Of a DNA stretch of 64,000 nucleotides, positions 8,892 through 16,578 are shown one piece after another; positions within the stretch are counted from its first letter, which is position 1; each line of letters opens with the position of its first letter. A program made the position numbers and the translations under genes. The notes under the pieces were generated by a model. That model worked only from the letters and a program-made list of their open reading frames with translations. It was not told the DNA's origin and did no database searches. This stretch comes from Myxococcales bacterium. Its GTDB lineage: Bacteria > Myxococcota_A > Polyangia > Fen-1088. The stretch covers positions 932,057-996,056 of the forward strand of contig JAGTJU010000001.1 of the NCBI GenBank assembly GCA_022184915.1, written 5' to 3'.

Positions 8892-9884
8892 ATGCTGCGT
8901 TTGGGTAGGATGAAGACCTGGTTGGGACCGTGCCTCGGGCTCGTCGTGCTTGCGCAGGGGGCGCAGGCAGGCGGAAAGGCGTGGGGGGCCGAAAAGCTGG
9001 CGGTGCTGATCTTGGGAACGTCGGAGGCCGATGCCGATCTCGCCGAGAACGTGACCGAAGTCGTGATTGCCCACGTCGCGCGGCACGGCACCTTCGAGCT
9101 GGCCGGCAAAGAGGAGTTCCAGGCGCGGCTCGGTATGGATTCCGAGGTGCGCGGACAGGCCTGCCTCGAGAGCATGTCGTGCCTGAGCCGCGCGGCCGTG
9201 TCGCTGGGGGTGCGCCGGATCGTTTCGGGCAGCGTCGGCGTTCGGGGAAAGCAGTTCTTGTTCAGCTTGGCGCTGAACAACGTCGAGAGCGCTCAGGTCG
9301 AAAACAGGGTGTTTCGTCTGATCGAAGGCGACGTGCAGGCCCTCATCAGGGCCGTACAGTCGGGAACCGCCGAGCTGTTCAAGCCCCGCGTGGAGCCAGG
9401 GCGTGTCGAGGTGAAGAGCATGCCCGAAGGCGCACGGGTCTCCATCGATAACGCCTATCTAGGGATTACCCCGCTCATCTCGGGGACGTTGCTGCCCGGC
9501 CCGCATAGGGTGCGCGTCGAAGCCGATCAGCGCTTTTCCTGGACGTCCACGGTGGAGGTGCTGCCCGGGCAGGATCTGGGCATCAACCTCACAGAGGAGA
9601 ATCTGCCGCGGAGACGCCAGTTCCCAGGTCAGGTGGCGTATGCAACGGGAGCGCTCAGCCTCGCGGCGCTGGCCAGCGGTGGCTTCTTCGGTGTGTTGTC
9701 CCAGGTCAGCACCTCGGGTGATACCCGGCTCGAGCATCAAGACAGCCTGGACGAGCGGGCGCGCTTTGCCGACATCGCCACCGTCTCGCTCATTACGGCC
9801 GGGGGCCTGGCGCTCCTCTCGCTCGGTACGTTCATCCTGTATCGCGACGACATCTTCGGCCGCGACGAAGACGTGAAGAACTGA
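8892..9884 (+). CDS. PEGA-domain membrane protein
   Basis: A 330-residue protein with an N-terminal signal sequence (about 1-26). A domain at 34-165 resembles those that compute a protein or stress index from alternating strands and helices. A PEGA domain at about 172-235 (the family core reads MPEGARVSIDN, then LGITPL) is followed by two hydrophobic helices near 246-270 and 295-317. PEGA domains are surface-associated beta modules common in myxobacterial kinase neighbourhoods. The ATG at 8892 is chosen because GGAG lies seven bases upstream. The in-frame ATG at 8910 has only a very close purine run. It follows the Cys-rich lipoprotein by 11 bases, so an operon with the kinase is likely. Confidence 0.78.
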   Translation: MLRLGRMKTWLGPCLGLVVLAQGAQAGGKAWGAEKLAVLILGTSEADADLAENVTEVVIAHVARHGTFELAGKEEFQARLGMDSEVRGQACLESMSCLSRAAVSLGVRRIVSGSVGVRGKQFLFSLALNNVESAQVENRVFRLIEGDVQALIRAVQSGTAELFKPRVEPGRVEVKSMPEGARVSIDNAYLGITPLISGTLLPGPHRVRVEADQRFSWTSTVEVLPGQDLGINLTEENLPRRRQFPGQVAYATGALSLAALASGGFFGVLSQVSTSGDTRLEHQDSLDERARFADIATVSLITAGGLALLSLGTFILYRDDIFGRDEDVKN

Positions 9885-9908
9885 GCCTCCGTTCCGGGCC
9901 GGCGGTGC

Positions 9909-12683
9909 TCAGGGCGTGCGTGTGACCAGCGTGATGTCGAAGGTCACGTCTCCCTGGCCATCCAGAGGCCAGCGCTCGTGCAGCACGCCCGTGGCATTCG
10001 CGAAGACGCCCGTGCCGCCCAGGATGAGACCTCGCTGGTCCCCCATGTATCCGTGCGTGGGGCGGCTTTCGCTGTTGTTGCCATCGGTGGCCACGTAGAG
10101 CGAGCCTGCACCCGATACGAGCAGGGTCCACTGGCTCTGATACCCGAGATTGTCACCCGGCTCGCTGCTCGCCGCCGCGGCAAGGCCTGTAACGGCGCCG
10201 TGCTCGTCGCGGAGCTTCGCCAACAACACGCGCACGCCCGCTAGCTTTTGGTCCGAAAGGGGTCCCAGGCTGGCCGGGAAGACGGGTTCGTCGACGTCGA
10301 GGCCGGCAGTTCGGTAGATGAGGTCTTGCTTGGCGGAGAAGGTCAGTTGTCGACGTTCCATGCGCCAGGGAAGGCCGGCCTTCAATCGCCTCGTACAGCG
10401 CGGTGGCAGACGCAAAGCCTCGATCTCGGGTGTCGCCGGTTGGGCTTGGGGCGATGCATGTACGAACTGAAGTTCGTACCGTGTATCGGCGACCATGTCG
10501 CCCAATACGGGCACTTCCTTGACGATGTTGAACTCGCGGAAGGCGCCGATCACATTGCGAAAGCCACCGGTGCCTGCGTGCACGATGCCGTACCCGTCGG
10601 TAAGAGGGCCCAAGGAGCGGTTCATCTCACGCAGGCCCTGCCACGCACGGCCGGTCTTTTTGACTTCGTTCTGGAGCTCGGCCAAATCAGGTCCGCCTTC
10701 GACTTGCCCCATGAACAACATGCCTCGGTCAGGGAAGGTGAGAGACCAGTCTGTGAAAGCATCGATCGACTTCTGGGCGACCGCGTCTTTGTCGAGGATC
10801 ACGGTCTCGAGCTGATGGCCAATACCCACCACTTGCCCGTCGTCGTTGCGGATGCGGGTGAGGTTGACGAAGCCACGTCGAATGGCCAAGTCGGTGAGCT
10901 TCCCGATGTCGGGTGGATGAAACGGGATGGCGCCGATGCCGCCATGGGTCTGCACCAAATTGTCGGGGATCCAGGAACAATGGTAGCGCTGTGTCTCGAG
11001 GGTTTCGGCGGCCTCGTCGTCGAGCGCGAGACCCTCGAGGAATTCGGGGAATAGCCCGAGCTGCGCGATGGCGCTTGGCAAGGCCAACGGCTTTCCTTGA
11101 GAGGTGATCTGCGGCTGGTTACGAAGGGGAGCGGGGCGCCAGGGCCAGATCCAAAACAGAAGCCCCGCGATCACCGCCACGGCCAAGGCCAGCTTCGCGG
11201 CCACGAGCTTGAGCCACCCGCCCGGCTTTCGCAGGTCCGGAAGCAGCCGCGCCGCCCCCACGTAGGTCTCGAAGAGCGTCCCCAAAAACAGCCGCATGAA
11301 GGCCGTCTGCGCCCGCATCTGTTGCCAGGGCGTGCGTGCCCCGAAGACGTGAAACGTGAGCAGCTGCGAAGCGAAGTCCTGGGGCAAAATGTGCAAGAGG
11401 CCGCGGCCCCAAACCGGCGCCTGTTCGGAATCGCCGTCGTACACGGTGACGTAAAGGGTGGTCGTGTCGGCCCAGACGTCCAGACCTGGATCGTCGCGGA
11501 TCACCTTGTACCCGTCGAAGAAGAAGCAGCGCCCGCCGTCGCTCAGCAACTTCATCCGGTACTTCATGCGTCGCGAGCCGTCACGCTGGTCGACGAAGAG
11601 ATTGAAGTGGCCTCCCGCAACCAACAAGGGTCGAGGATGCAGCGCGGGGGCCACCACCGTGCCCACGGCCCGCGCAGGGTGCTCCGGATCCCGGTTCATC
11701 CCGTCCACGCTCTCCGTCACCAGCGTCAACACGAACACCAGTGACGACTGCTCCTCTTGGCCGCGGCGAAAGCCCGCGTCGAAGGCGCCGTCTGCGGTCA
11801 CTTGCGCGGAGACGAAGCCCTTCATGGCCTCCGTGAAGCGCAGGCCCGCCGTTGTCGGCTGGGTGGGGGCCGCCAGCAGCGGGGCCGTCTCGATCGGGCC
11901 CGCCTTCAGCTCGGACAGCCACAACGTCACGTTCCGGGTCACAAGTGTGGCGAGCGAAAGGGTGGGGCAGAGCCCCCAGTCGGCCGGGCAAAGGGCCCCT
12001 CCGGCCACGTAGAGGCCCCCATGCACCGCTTGGCCCTCGCCCGTGAACACTCGCCCCTCCGCGTCCGCGCCCCCTTGCAGGCTCCCTTCGGCCATCGCGC
12101 AGCGCACGCCTGTTTGCGCCGAGACCGTCAGTCCACAGCGGGCCAACCAGCGTCCCGCCTCGGTGCCCGTGGCCACCACCACCGCACGCGTCGTGACGAA
12201 GAGGAAAGGCGCATCGAAGCGCTCGCGACCCACCCGCTCGATCTGAAAGCTGAGGGCATACCCTTGTGCGTGGACCTCGAGGCGCTGAGGCACGAAGTTC
12301 ACAAAGGCAGGAACCCCACGAGCCATCGCGTCGCCGAGGTAGGCGGCGGTCAGGGCGGCCTCGCTCTGGGCGTTCGCTTTGGCCCCATCGACCTGTGCCA
12401 TAGCCCGGGTAAGGCCATCCCGGTCGGCCCGAAGACGCGCGGGGAGCGTGGCGTGTGCGAAGAGCGCGTCCTGGTGTGCGAAGGGCCGTTCACCCGTCCC
12501 AGGCTCTTGCCCGAGCTCTTCCGCCGGCTCGAAGAGCGCCACGTGTAGCCCTCCGGCCGCCAAACGGCTGGCGGCCAGGGCACCACCCAGTCCTGTGCCC
12601 AGGACCACCACGTCGTAGTGGGCCTCCAGGTGCGAGGGCGGGCTCGGTGAAGGCCAAAATGAGCGAACCTTGGAGTTCGACAT
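9909..12683 (-). CDS. composite flavoprotein-like membrane protein (GMC-related N-terminus, unknown C-terminus)
   Basis: 924 residues in distinct blocks. Residues 22-55 form a Rossmann dinucleotide-binding fold (VVVLGTGLGG). The region to about 250 ends in CPTLSLATLV, echoing the NPSLTI closing motif of GMC enzymes, so this looks like an abbreviated FAD-binding half. Residues about 270-490 contain FTEAMKGFVS and beta-rich sequence, a segment I associate with GMC/hydrolase hybrid proteins. One hydrophobic helix lies near 500-525 (VAVIAGLLFWIWPW). The remaining 400 residues match nothing I know. The GMC substrate-domain core and the C-x-x-C-G-x-C cluster of its neighbours are absent. It begins 18 bases after the upstream GMC gene and is the last gene of the operon. 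A role as membrane-bound partner of the other flavoenzymes is inference. Confidence 0.7.
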   Translation of the reverse strand: MSNSKVRSFWPSPSPPSHLEAHYDVVVLGTGLGGALAASRLAAGGLHVALFEPAEELGQEPGTGERPFAHQDALFAHATLPARLRADRDGLTRAMAQVDGAKANAQSEAALTAAYLGDAMARGVPAFVNFVPQRLEVHAQGYALSFQIERVGRERFDAPFLFVTTRAVVVATGTEAGRWLARCGLTVSAQTGVRCAMAEGSLQGGADAEGRVFTGEGQAVHGGLYVAGGALCPADWGLCPTLSLATLVTRNVTLWLSELKAGPIETAPLLAAPTQPTTAGLRFTEAMKGFVSAQVTADGAFDAGFRRGQEEQSSLVFVLTLVTESVDGMNRDPEHPARAVGTVVAPALHPRPLLVAGGHFNLFVDQRDGSRRMKYRMKLLSDGGRCFFFDGYKVIRDDPGLDVWADTTTLYVTVYDGDSEQAPVWGRGLLHILPQDFASQLLTFHVFGARTPWQQMRAQTAFMRLFLGTLFETYVGAARLLPDLRKPGGWLKLVAAKLALAVAVIAGLLFWIWPWRPAPLRNQPQITSQGKPLALPSAIAQLGLFPEFLEGLALDDEAAETLETQRYHCSWIPDNLVQTHGGIGAIPFHPPDIGKLTDLAIRRGFVNLTRIRNDDGQVVGIGHQLETVILDKDAVAQKSIDAFTDWSLTFPDRGMLFMGQVEGGPDLAELQNEVKKTGRAWQGLREMNRSLGPLTDGYGIVHAGTGGFRNVIGAFREFNIVKEVPVLGDMVADTRYELQFVHASPQAQPATPEIEALRLPPRCTRRLKAGLPWRMERRQLTFSAKQDLIYRTAGLDVDEPVFPASLGPLSDQKLAGVRVLLAKLRDEHGAVTGLAAAASSEPGDNLGYQSQWTLLVSGAGSLYVATDGNNSESRPTHGYMGDQRGLILGGTGVFANATGVLHERWPLDGQGDVTFDITLVTRTP

Positions 12684-12701
12684 GGGAAACCTTGCGCAAA
12701 G

Positions 12702-14318
12702 TCAGGGCTGATCGGGATCCGCGGCCGTCATGTCGCGGCCGTGCAACATCCAAAACGCCGCGCGTTCGGCCACGGCCCCGATCGTCAAGGACGGATTGAC
12801 CGAGAGGGCCCCCGGGATGCAGGCGCCGTCGGTGACGAAGAGCCCGGGGTACTGCCAGACCTGTCCGCGGTGATCCACCACGCTGGTCTCGGGGGTTTCC
12901 CCCATCACGCAGCCTCCCAGGGGATGGGCCGTGAGTAGCTTGCGCAGCGGCCACCGCCACAGCAGGCTCGAAACGTAGCGTCCCCCTGATGCCGTCGCGA
13001 TGCGGGCCATGGCCTTTTCCATCTGCGAGAACATCTCGCGGCTCTGCTTGTGGCTCCACGCGAGGTCGAGCGCGTCGTCGCGCAGGCTCATGCGCCCATC
13101 CGCTGCATCAGAGCCCATGCCCAGGAAAGGCAGGAAGCGCGCCGTGCGGCCGCCGTCGAGCAAAGCGGCGATCTCGTCGCTGAGGCGGCTCGATTCCACC
13201 CCCAAGCCCAGGGAGCGGCGAAGGTAGGCCCGAAGCACCACCCAGATGCGGCGGAGGTAGCTCGTTCTCGGCGGCAGGGCGCCTTCCAGGAACCACATCA
13301 TCTGATCGGGAAAACCGAGGTCCTCGATGTGGATGTCGTGTGCGGCTGTCGAGCAGTCTGCCACGGCGGTGATACTGGGCGCGAAGGCGGGATCCACCAC
13401 TTTGGGGACATCCATCGCGCCGGCAAAAAGGAAATCTCCGTTCCCTGAGAAGCGCTGTCCCAAGAAGGGACCGAGCTGGGGTAGGGTGCGGGTGCGATCA
13501 CGTGATCGCAGCAGAATCTCGTTCGTTCCCAGCGTGCCCGCCGCCACCACCACGTTCCGCGCTTCGATGACCCCGGTCTCGAGCGTCGAGGCTTTGCTGT
13601 CCGACAGAACACGGTAGTGGACCGCAAAGCCTTGCCCCGAGGCGAGAGGCGCGATGTGATCCACCTTGTGAAGGGGGCGCACCTCCAGCCCATGGCGGCG
13701 TTCGGCTTCGGCGATGTAGGTGATGTCCAGCGTGTTTTTGCCCTGTGTGTGGCATCCGAGCAGGCAGTTGCCGCAGTACACGCAGGCCGACTGGGCAATC
13801 CCGGCCGCGTTGTGCCGATCGGGTCCCGTGTACACGGCGATGTCGAGCATCCGGGGCGCGTGACCCGCGGCCCTCGACGCGTCCATGAAAACATTCGTCC
13901 TCGGGGGCAGGTCCCTTCCCTGCGGAGGGCGCAGAGGCTTCGACTCGAGGCGCGCCTGGACGCGGTCATAGTAGGGATCGAGCACCTCGCGCGACAGTTC
14001 GCGAGGAAAGATCCTCTTCATCACAGGGGCGGGCGTCCGGATGTGGACGTTGAAGTAGTGCAGCGAGCCGCCGCCCACGCCCACGCCCTGGATGACGTCC
14101 ATGTTGCGGAACACGCGGTACTCGAGGAAGCCGGGCGACTTGTGCTCCTGCCAAAAGCCGTTCGCCACACGGGCGATGCTGCGGGGAAACTCGTCTTTGC
14201 TCCAGCGGCGCCCTTGCTCGAGCAAGACCACCTTGCGTCCCGCCTGGGCAAGGCGGTGGGCGGTGATCGCACCGCCGAACCCAGACCCAATCACGAGGGC
14301 GTCGATGGGCGTGCTCAT
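12702..14318 (-). CDS. GMC-family FAD oxidoreductase (cholesterol-oxidase-like)
   Basis: A 538-residue flavoenzyme. The N-terminal FAD site is VIGSGFGGAITAHRLAQ (residues 8-24). A four-Cys segment near residues 165-175 (CVYCGNCLLGC) and the C-terminal HPLGGCVMG and NPSLTIGAVAERAA motifs are diagnostic of the cholesterol-oxidase-like branch of GMC oxidoreductases. Expected chemistry: FAD-dependent oxidation of a hydroxyl on a lipid or sterol-like substrate. No N-terminal signal is seen, so it is cytoplasmic or peripheral. The start at 14318 overlaps the preceding hydrolase stop (ATGA), whereas a longer frame would run deep into that gene. Paralogous to the GMC gene at the head of this operon, with which it may act in series or as a heteromer. 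Confidence 0.88.
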   Translation of the reverse strand: MSTPIDALVIGSGFGGAITAHRLAQAGRKVVLLEQGRRWSKDEFPRSIARVANGFWQEHKSPGFLEYRVFRNMDVIQGVGVGGGSLHYFNVHIRTPAPVMKRIFPRELSREVLDPYYDRVQARLESKPLRPPQGRDLPPRTNVFMDASRAAGHAPRMLDIAVYTGPDRHNAAGIAQSACVYCGNCLLGCHTQGKNTLDITYIAEAERRHGLEVRPLHKVDHIAPLASGQGFAVHYRVLSDSKASTLETGVIEARNVVVAAGTLGTNEILLRSRDRTRTLPQLGPFLGQRFSGNGDFLFAGAMDVPKVVDPAFAPSITAVADCSTAAHDIHIEDLGFPDQMMWFLEGALPPRTSYLRRIWVVLRAYLRRSLGLGVESSRLSDEIAALLDGGRTARFLPFLGMGSDAADGRMSLRDDALDLAWSHKQSREMFSQMEKAMARIATASGGRYVSSLLWRWPLRKLLTAHPLGGCVMGETPETSVVDHRGQVWQYPGLFVTDGACIPGALSVNPSLTIGAVAERAAFWMLHGRDMTAADPDQP

Positions 14319-15460
14319 GGGCGGCTCACCCCCGCAAGCGCCTGCGCCCGGATGAACTGGTGAATGAGAGGAAACACTTCGCGATCGCAATCCTTGCCCA
14401 TCAGCACGTCTTGATGACCATATCCGGGAAGCTCTCGGTACGCGTATCCCGAGAGGCCCTTGCGGGCGATGAGCGCTGCGGTGAGCGCGTTGGCCCCAGG
14501 GAAGATGTGATTTTGGTCTCCGGAGAGCAAGAGCGTGGGCACCACCACTTCACCCACCCGATCGATGTAGCGATCCGGCAGTTTCGCGAACTCTGGTTTG
14601 GTTGAGTAACGCCCGAAGCAGTTGCCGTTGAACACGCCGTGCCGCACGTTGCGAAAATAGGACATGGCCACGGGCCCAAACAGCTCCGTGAGGCGGTCGT
14701 GGGTCTCGGGCGCCATCTTCTCGTGTGTGAACACCGCCGGGAAGCCGGAACCCCACAAAAAGCTCACGAGGTTGCAGGCGGGGTCATTGCACTCGAGGTG
14801 CACCAGGTTCACGAGCTTGGCGAGGGCCCGCCCCACCCAGGGGGCCTTTACGCCCGGCTGTCCCCACCGCGGATCGACAACCCGCATGCGCAGCACGGAA
14901 TCCACGAGGAAAGGCGCGGCGACCAGCTTCATCATCGCAAAGGGATGGACCCGCGGGTTCAAGGATACGCTGTTCGATACGACACTCGTGATGCCCGACA
15001 CGTGCTTGCCGTATAGGGCATGGTGAAAGGTGACCGACCCCAGGCAGTGGCAGATCACGTGCAGGCGCGCATCGGAACCCACTGTGCGTCTGATGAAATC
15101 GATGATCGTCGGCCAGTCGTAAGCGCCAATCTCGTCGAACGTGAAAGTGGCGTCCGTGTTGTATGCGTAGTGATTGCTCATGCGGAAGTCCGCCAACCAC
15201 ACGTCGTAGCCCTGGTCGTGCAAGAAGGCAGCCAGCCCGTAATGTTCGGGCATCACGTACATGTCCGAGGACGTGGTGAGGCCATGAATCAGCAAACAGA
15301 CGTCGCGGGCGCCGGGGTTCGGGAGGCGCGACACCGAGATGCGCACGCCGTCCGGTGTCGTCAAGGGATGCAGCGTGGTTGCCAACGTGCCGCTGCGACG
15401 GGTGGTCACGCGGAAGATGCGATCCTGCAGGAGGGGAGGCGGCGAGCCAGAAAGAGCCAT
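14315..15460 (-). CDS. alpha/beta-fold hydrolase with Cys at the nucleophile position
   Basis: A 381-residue alpha/beta hydrolase. Residues 57-62 (LIHGLT) form the oxyanion loop. The nucleophile elbow, usually G-x-S-x-G, reads C-H-C-L-G at 137-141, putting Cys139 where Ser normally sits. The acid (SGDQNH, near 320) and His (GYGHQD, near 352) are present, so a Cys-His-Asp triad is plausible. I chose ATG 15460 because GAGG sits six bases upstream. A GTG at 15472 overlaps the preceding stop (GTGA) and is a real alternative. The stop overlaps the next GMC gene (ATGA). Likely to act on an ester, thioester or lactone related to the substrate or product of the flanking oxidases. The substrate is unknown. 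Confidence 0.82.
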   Translation of the reverse strand: MALSGSPPPLLQDRIFRVTTRRSGTLATTLHPLTTPDGVRISVSRLPNPGARDVCLLIHGLTTSSDMYVMPEHYGLAAFLHDQGYDVWLADFRMSNHYAYNTDATFTFDEIGAYDWPTIIDFIRRTVGSDARLHVICHCLGSVTFHHALYGKHVSGITSVVSNSVSLNPRVHPFAMMKLVAAPFLVDSVLRMRVVDPRWGQPGVKAPWVGRALAKLVNLVHLECNDPACNLVSFLWGSGFPAVFTHEKMAPETHDRLTELFGPVAMSYFRNVRHGVFNGNCFGRYSTKPEFAKLPDRYIDRVGEVVVPTLLLSGDQNHIFPGANALTAALIARKGLSGYAYRELPGYGHQDVLMGKDCDREVFPLIHQFIRAQALAGVSRP

Positions 15461-15468
15461 GTTGCGCC

Positions 15469-16578
15469 TCACAGGGAAAGATTGCGTCGCAGCAGCGTTG
15501 CGATGAGTGCGGCAGCCCCGAACGCGAGGCCTAGCTCCAGCAACAGCAAGGTGGGACCCAGGCGTCCCGCATCACTGAAAATGCGCACCGCAGGACCACC
15601 AAGGAACCCAAGGCCCGCTGCCAGCCACAAGGTGAAGGGGTTGCGCGCGAAGAACCGCAGCGCCAGGAGTACAAACGCCAAGGCCATGGCCATCGACGTC
15701 CAGCCGATGCGGGGCGCTGCCTGCGCGTCCAGCATGCTTTGGAGCATGTAGACCGCTGCCACCACGAGGCACCCCACGCCTGCCGTCGAGAACAACCGGT
15801 GAACGAAGCGCACCGCCTCGTCTTCTGGTCCATCCAGGGGGCCCGTATCGAGCGCGGAGCCCACGGAAAACCGCGCCAGCCAGGCGAGCACGACGCCCAT
15901 GACGACCATCTCGACCACGGCGCCCAGGAGAAGCTCGGTCGAGCCGCCAATCATCTCCGTCATGGCACCGTGAAGGAAGAGGGGCAAAGAGGCCGCAGCG
16001 AGCAGGGTCATACCGATGGCCATCTTCCAGCGGCCCGCTCGTTGCGCCACCGGGAAGGCGCGCAGGAACACGGCCGTGGACATCACCACCACCAGCGTCT
16101 GCAGGGCGAATCCCCAAAGCGGGTGGGTGGAAAACAATCCGCGTGCGGGATGCGCGGCATCGAAGGAAAACGGCGGCCCCACGGGACGGGCGTCAAGAGA
16201 CGGCCAGAGGGTGAGGTCGGCGTCGTGCACGAGGAAGTCGAGCACCCAGTGTCCGAACACGGCGAGCCCCACGGCCCCGCTCACGCGGCGATCGCGATAG
16301 GCCAGATACACCATGGCTGCGACGAAGGCGGCCAAGAGCAGGTTGCTGGCCAGCGCATGAGACCACGGCTGGACCAACAAGTGTTGGTCGCCCACGTAGC
16401 GAAAAGGGGTGTCCACCCGCACCACCTCGAGGGGCGCGCGTGCAGGCGTCCGCAAGAGATTGAGCGCCGCCCACAACACGTCCGGCAGCGCCGCCGCCAG
16501 CAGCAGCAAGGGCAGGGGGGCCCGTGGGCATCGGCCCTTGAGCAGCAAACCCGTAGACAGGTGTCCCAACGCCGTCAT
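15469..16578 (-). CDS. YdjM-like membrane protein with extra C-terminal helices
   Basis: A 369-residue polytopic membrane protein. The first 130 residues carry a pattern like the YdjM/DUF457 membrane-bound, presumably metal-dependent hydrolases: GHLSTG (His6), LPDVL (Asp33), WSHAL (His74), then GHWVLDFLVHDADL with His110, Asp114 and His118, followed by LWP. These His and Asp residues are predicted to bind metal at the membrane face. After residue 150 come about six further helices not typical of the short YdjM form. The start at 16578 overlaps the preceding GMC stop (ATGA), and the stop overlaps the hydrolase's alternative GTG start. Tight coupling implies a job in the same pathway, for example handling a membrane lipid substrate. 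Confidence 0.7.
   Translation of the reverse strand: MTALGHLSTGLLLKGRCPRAPLPLLLLAAALPDVLWAALNLLRTPARAPLEVVRVDTPFRYVGDQHLLVQPWSHALASNLLLAAFVAAMVYLAYRDRRVSGAVGLAVFGHWVLDFLVHDADLTLWPSLDARPVGPPFSFDAAHPARGLFSTHPLWGFALQTLVVVMSTAVFLRAFPVAQRAGRWKMAIGMTLLAAASLPLFLHGAMTEMIGGSTELLLGAVVEMVVMGVVLAWLARFSVGSALDTGPLDGPEDEAVRFVHRLFSTAGVGCLVVAAVYMLQSMLDAQAAPRIGWTSMAMALAFVLLALRFFARNPFTLWLAAGLGFLGGPAVRIFSDAGRLGPTLLLLELGLAFGAAALIATLLRRNLSL

Noticed and set aside
13735-13800. Four-Cys clusters of the GMC proteins as iron-sulfur sites
   Set aside because: C-x-x-C-G-x-C-like clusters are a common trait of this GMC branch. No ferredoxin fold or other evidence supports a cluster.
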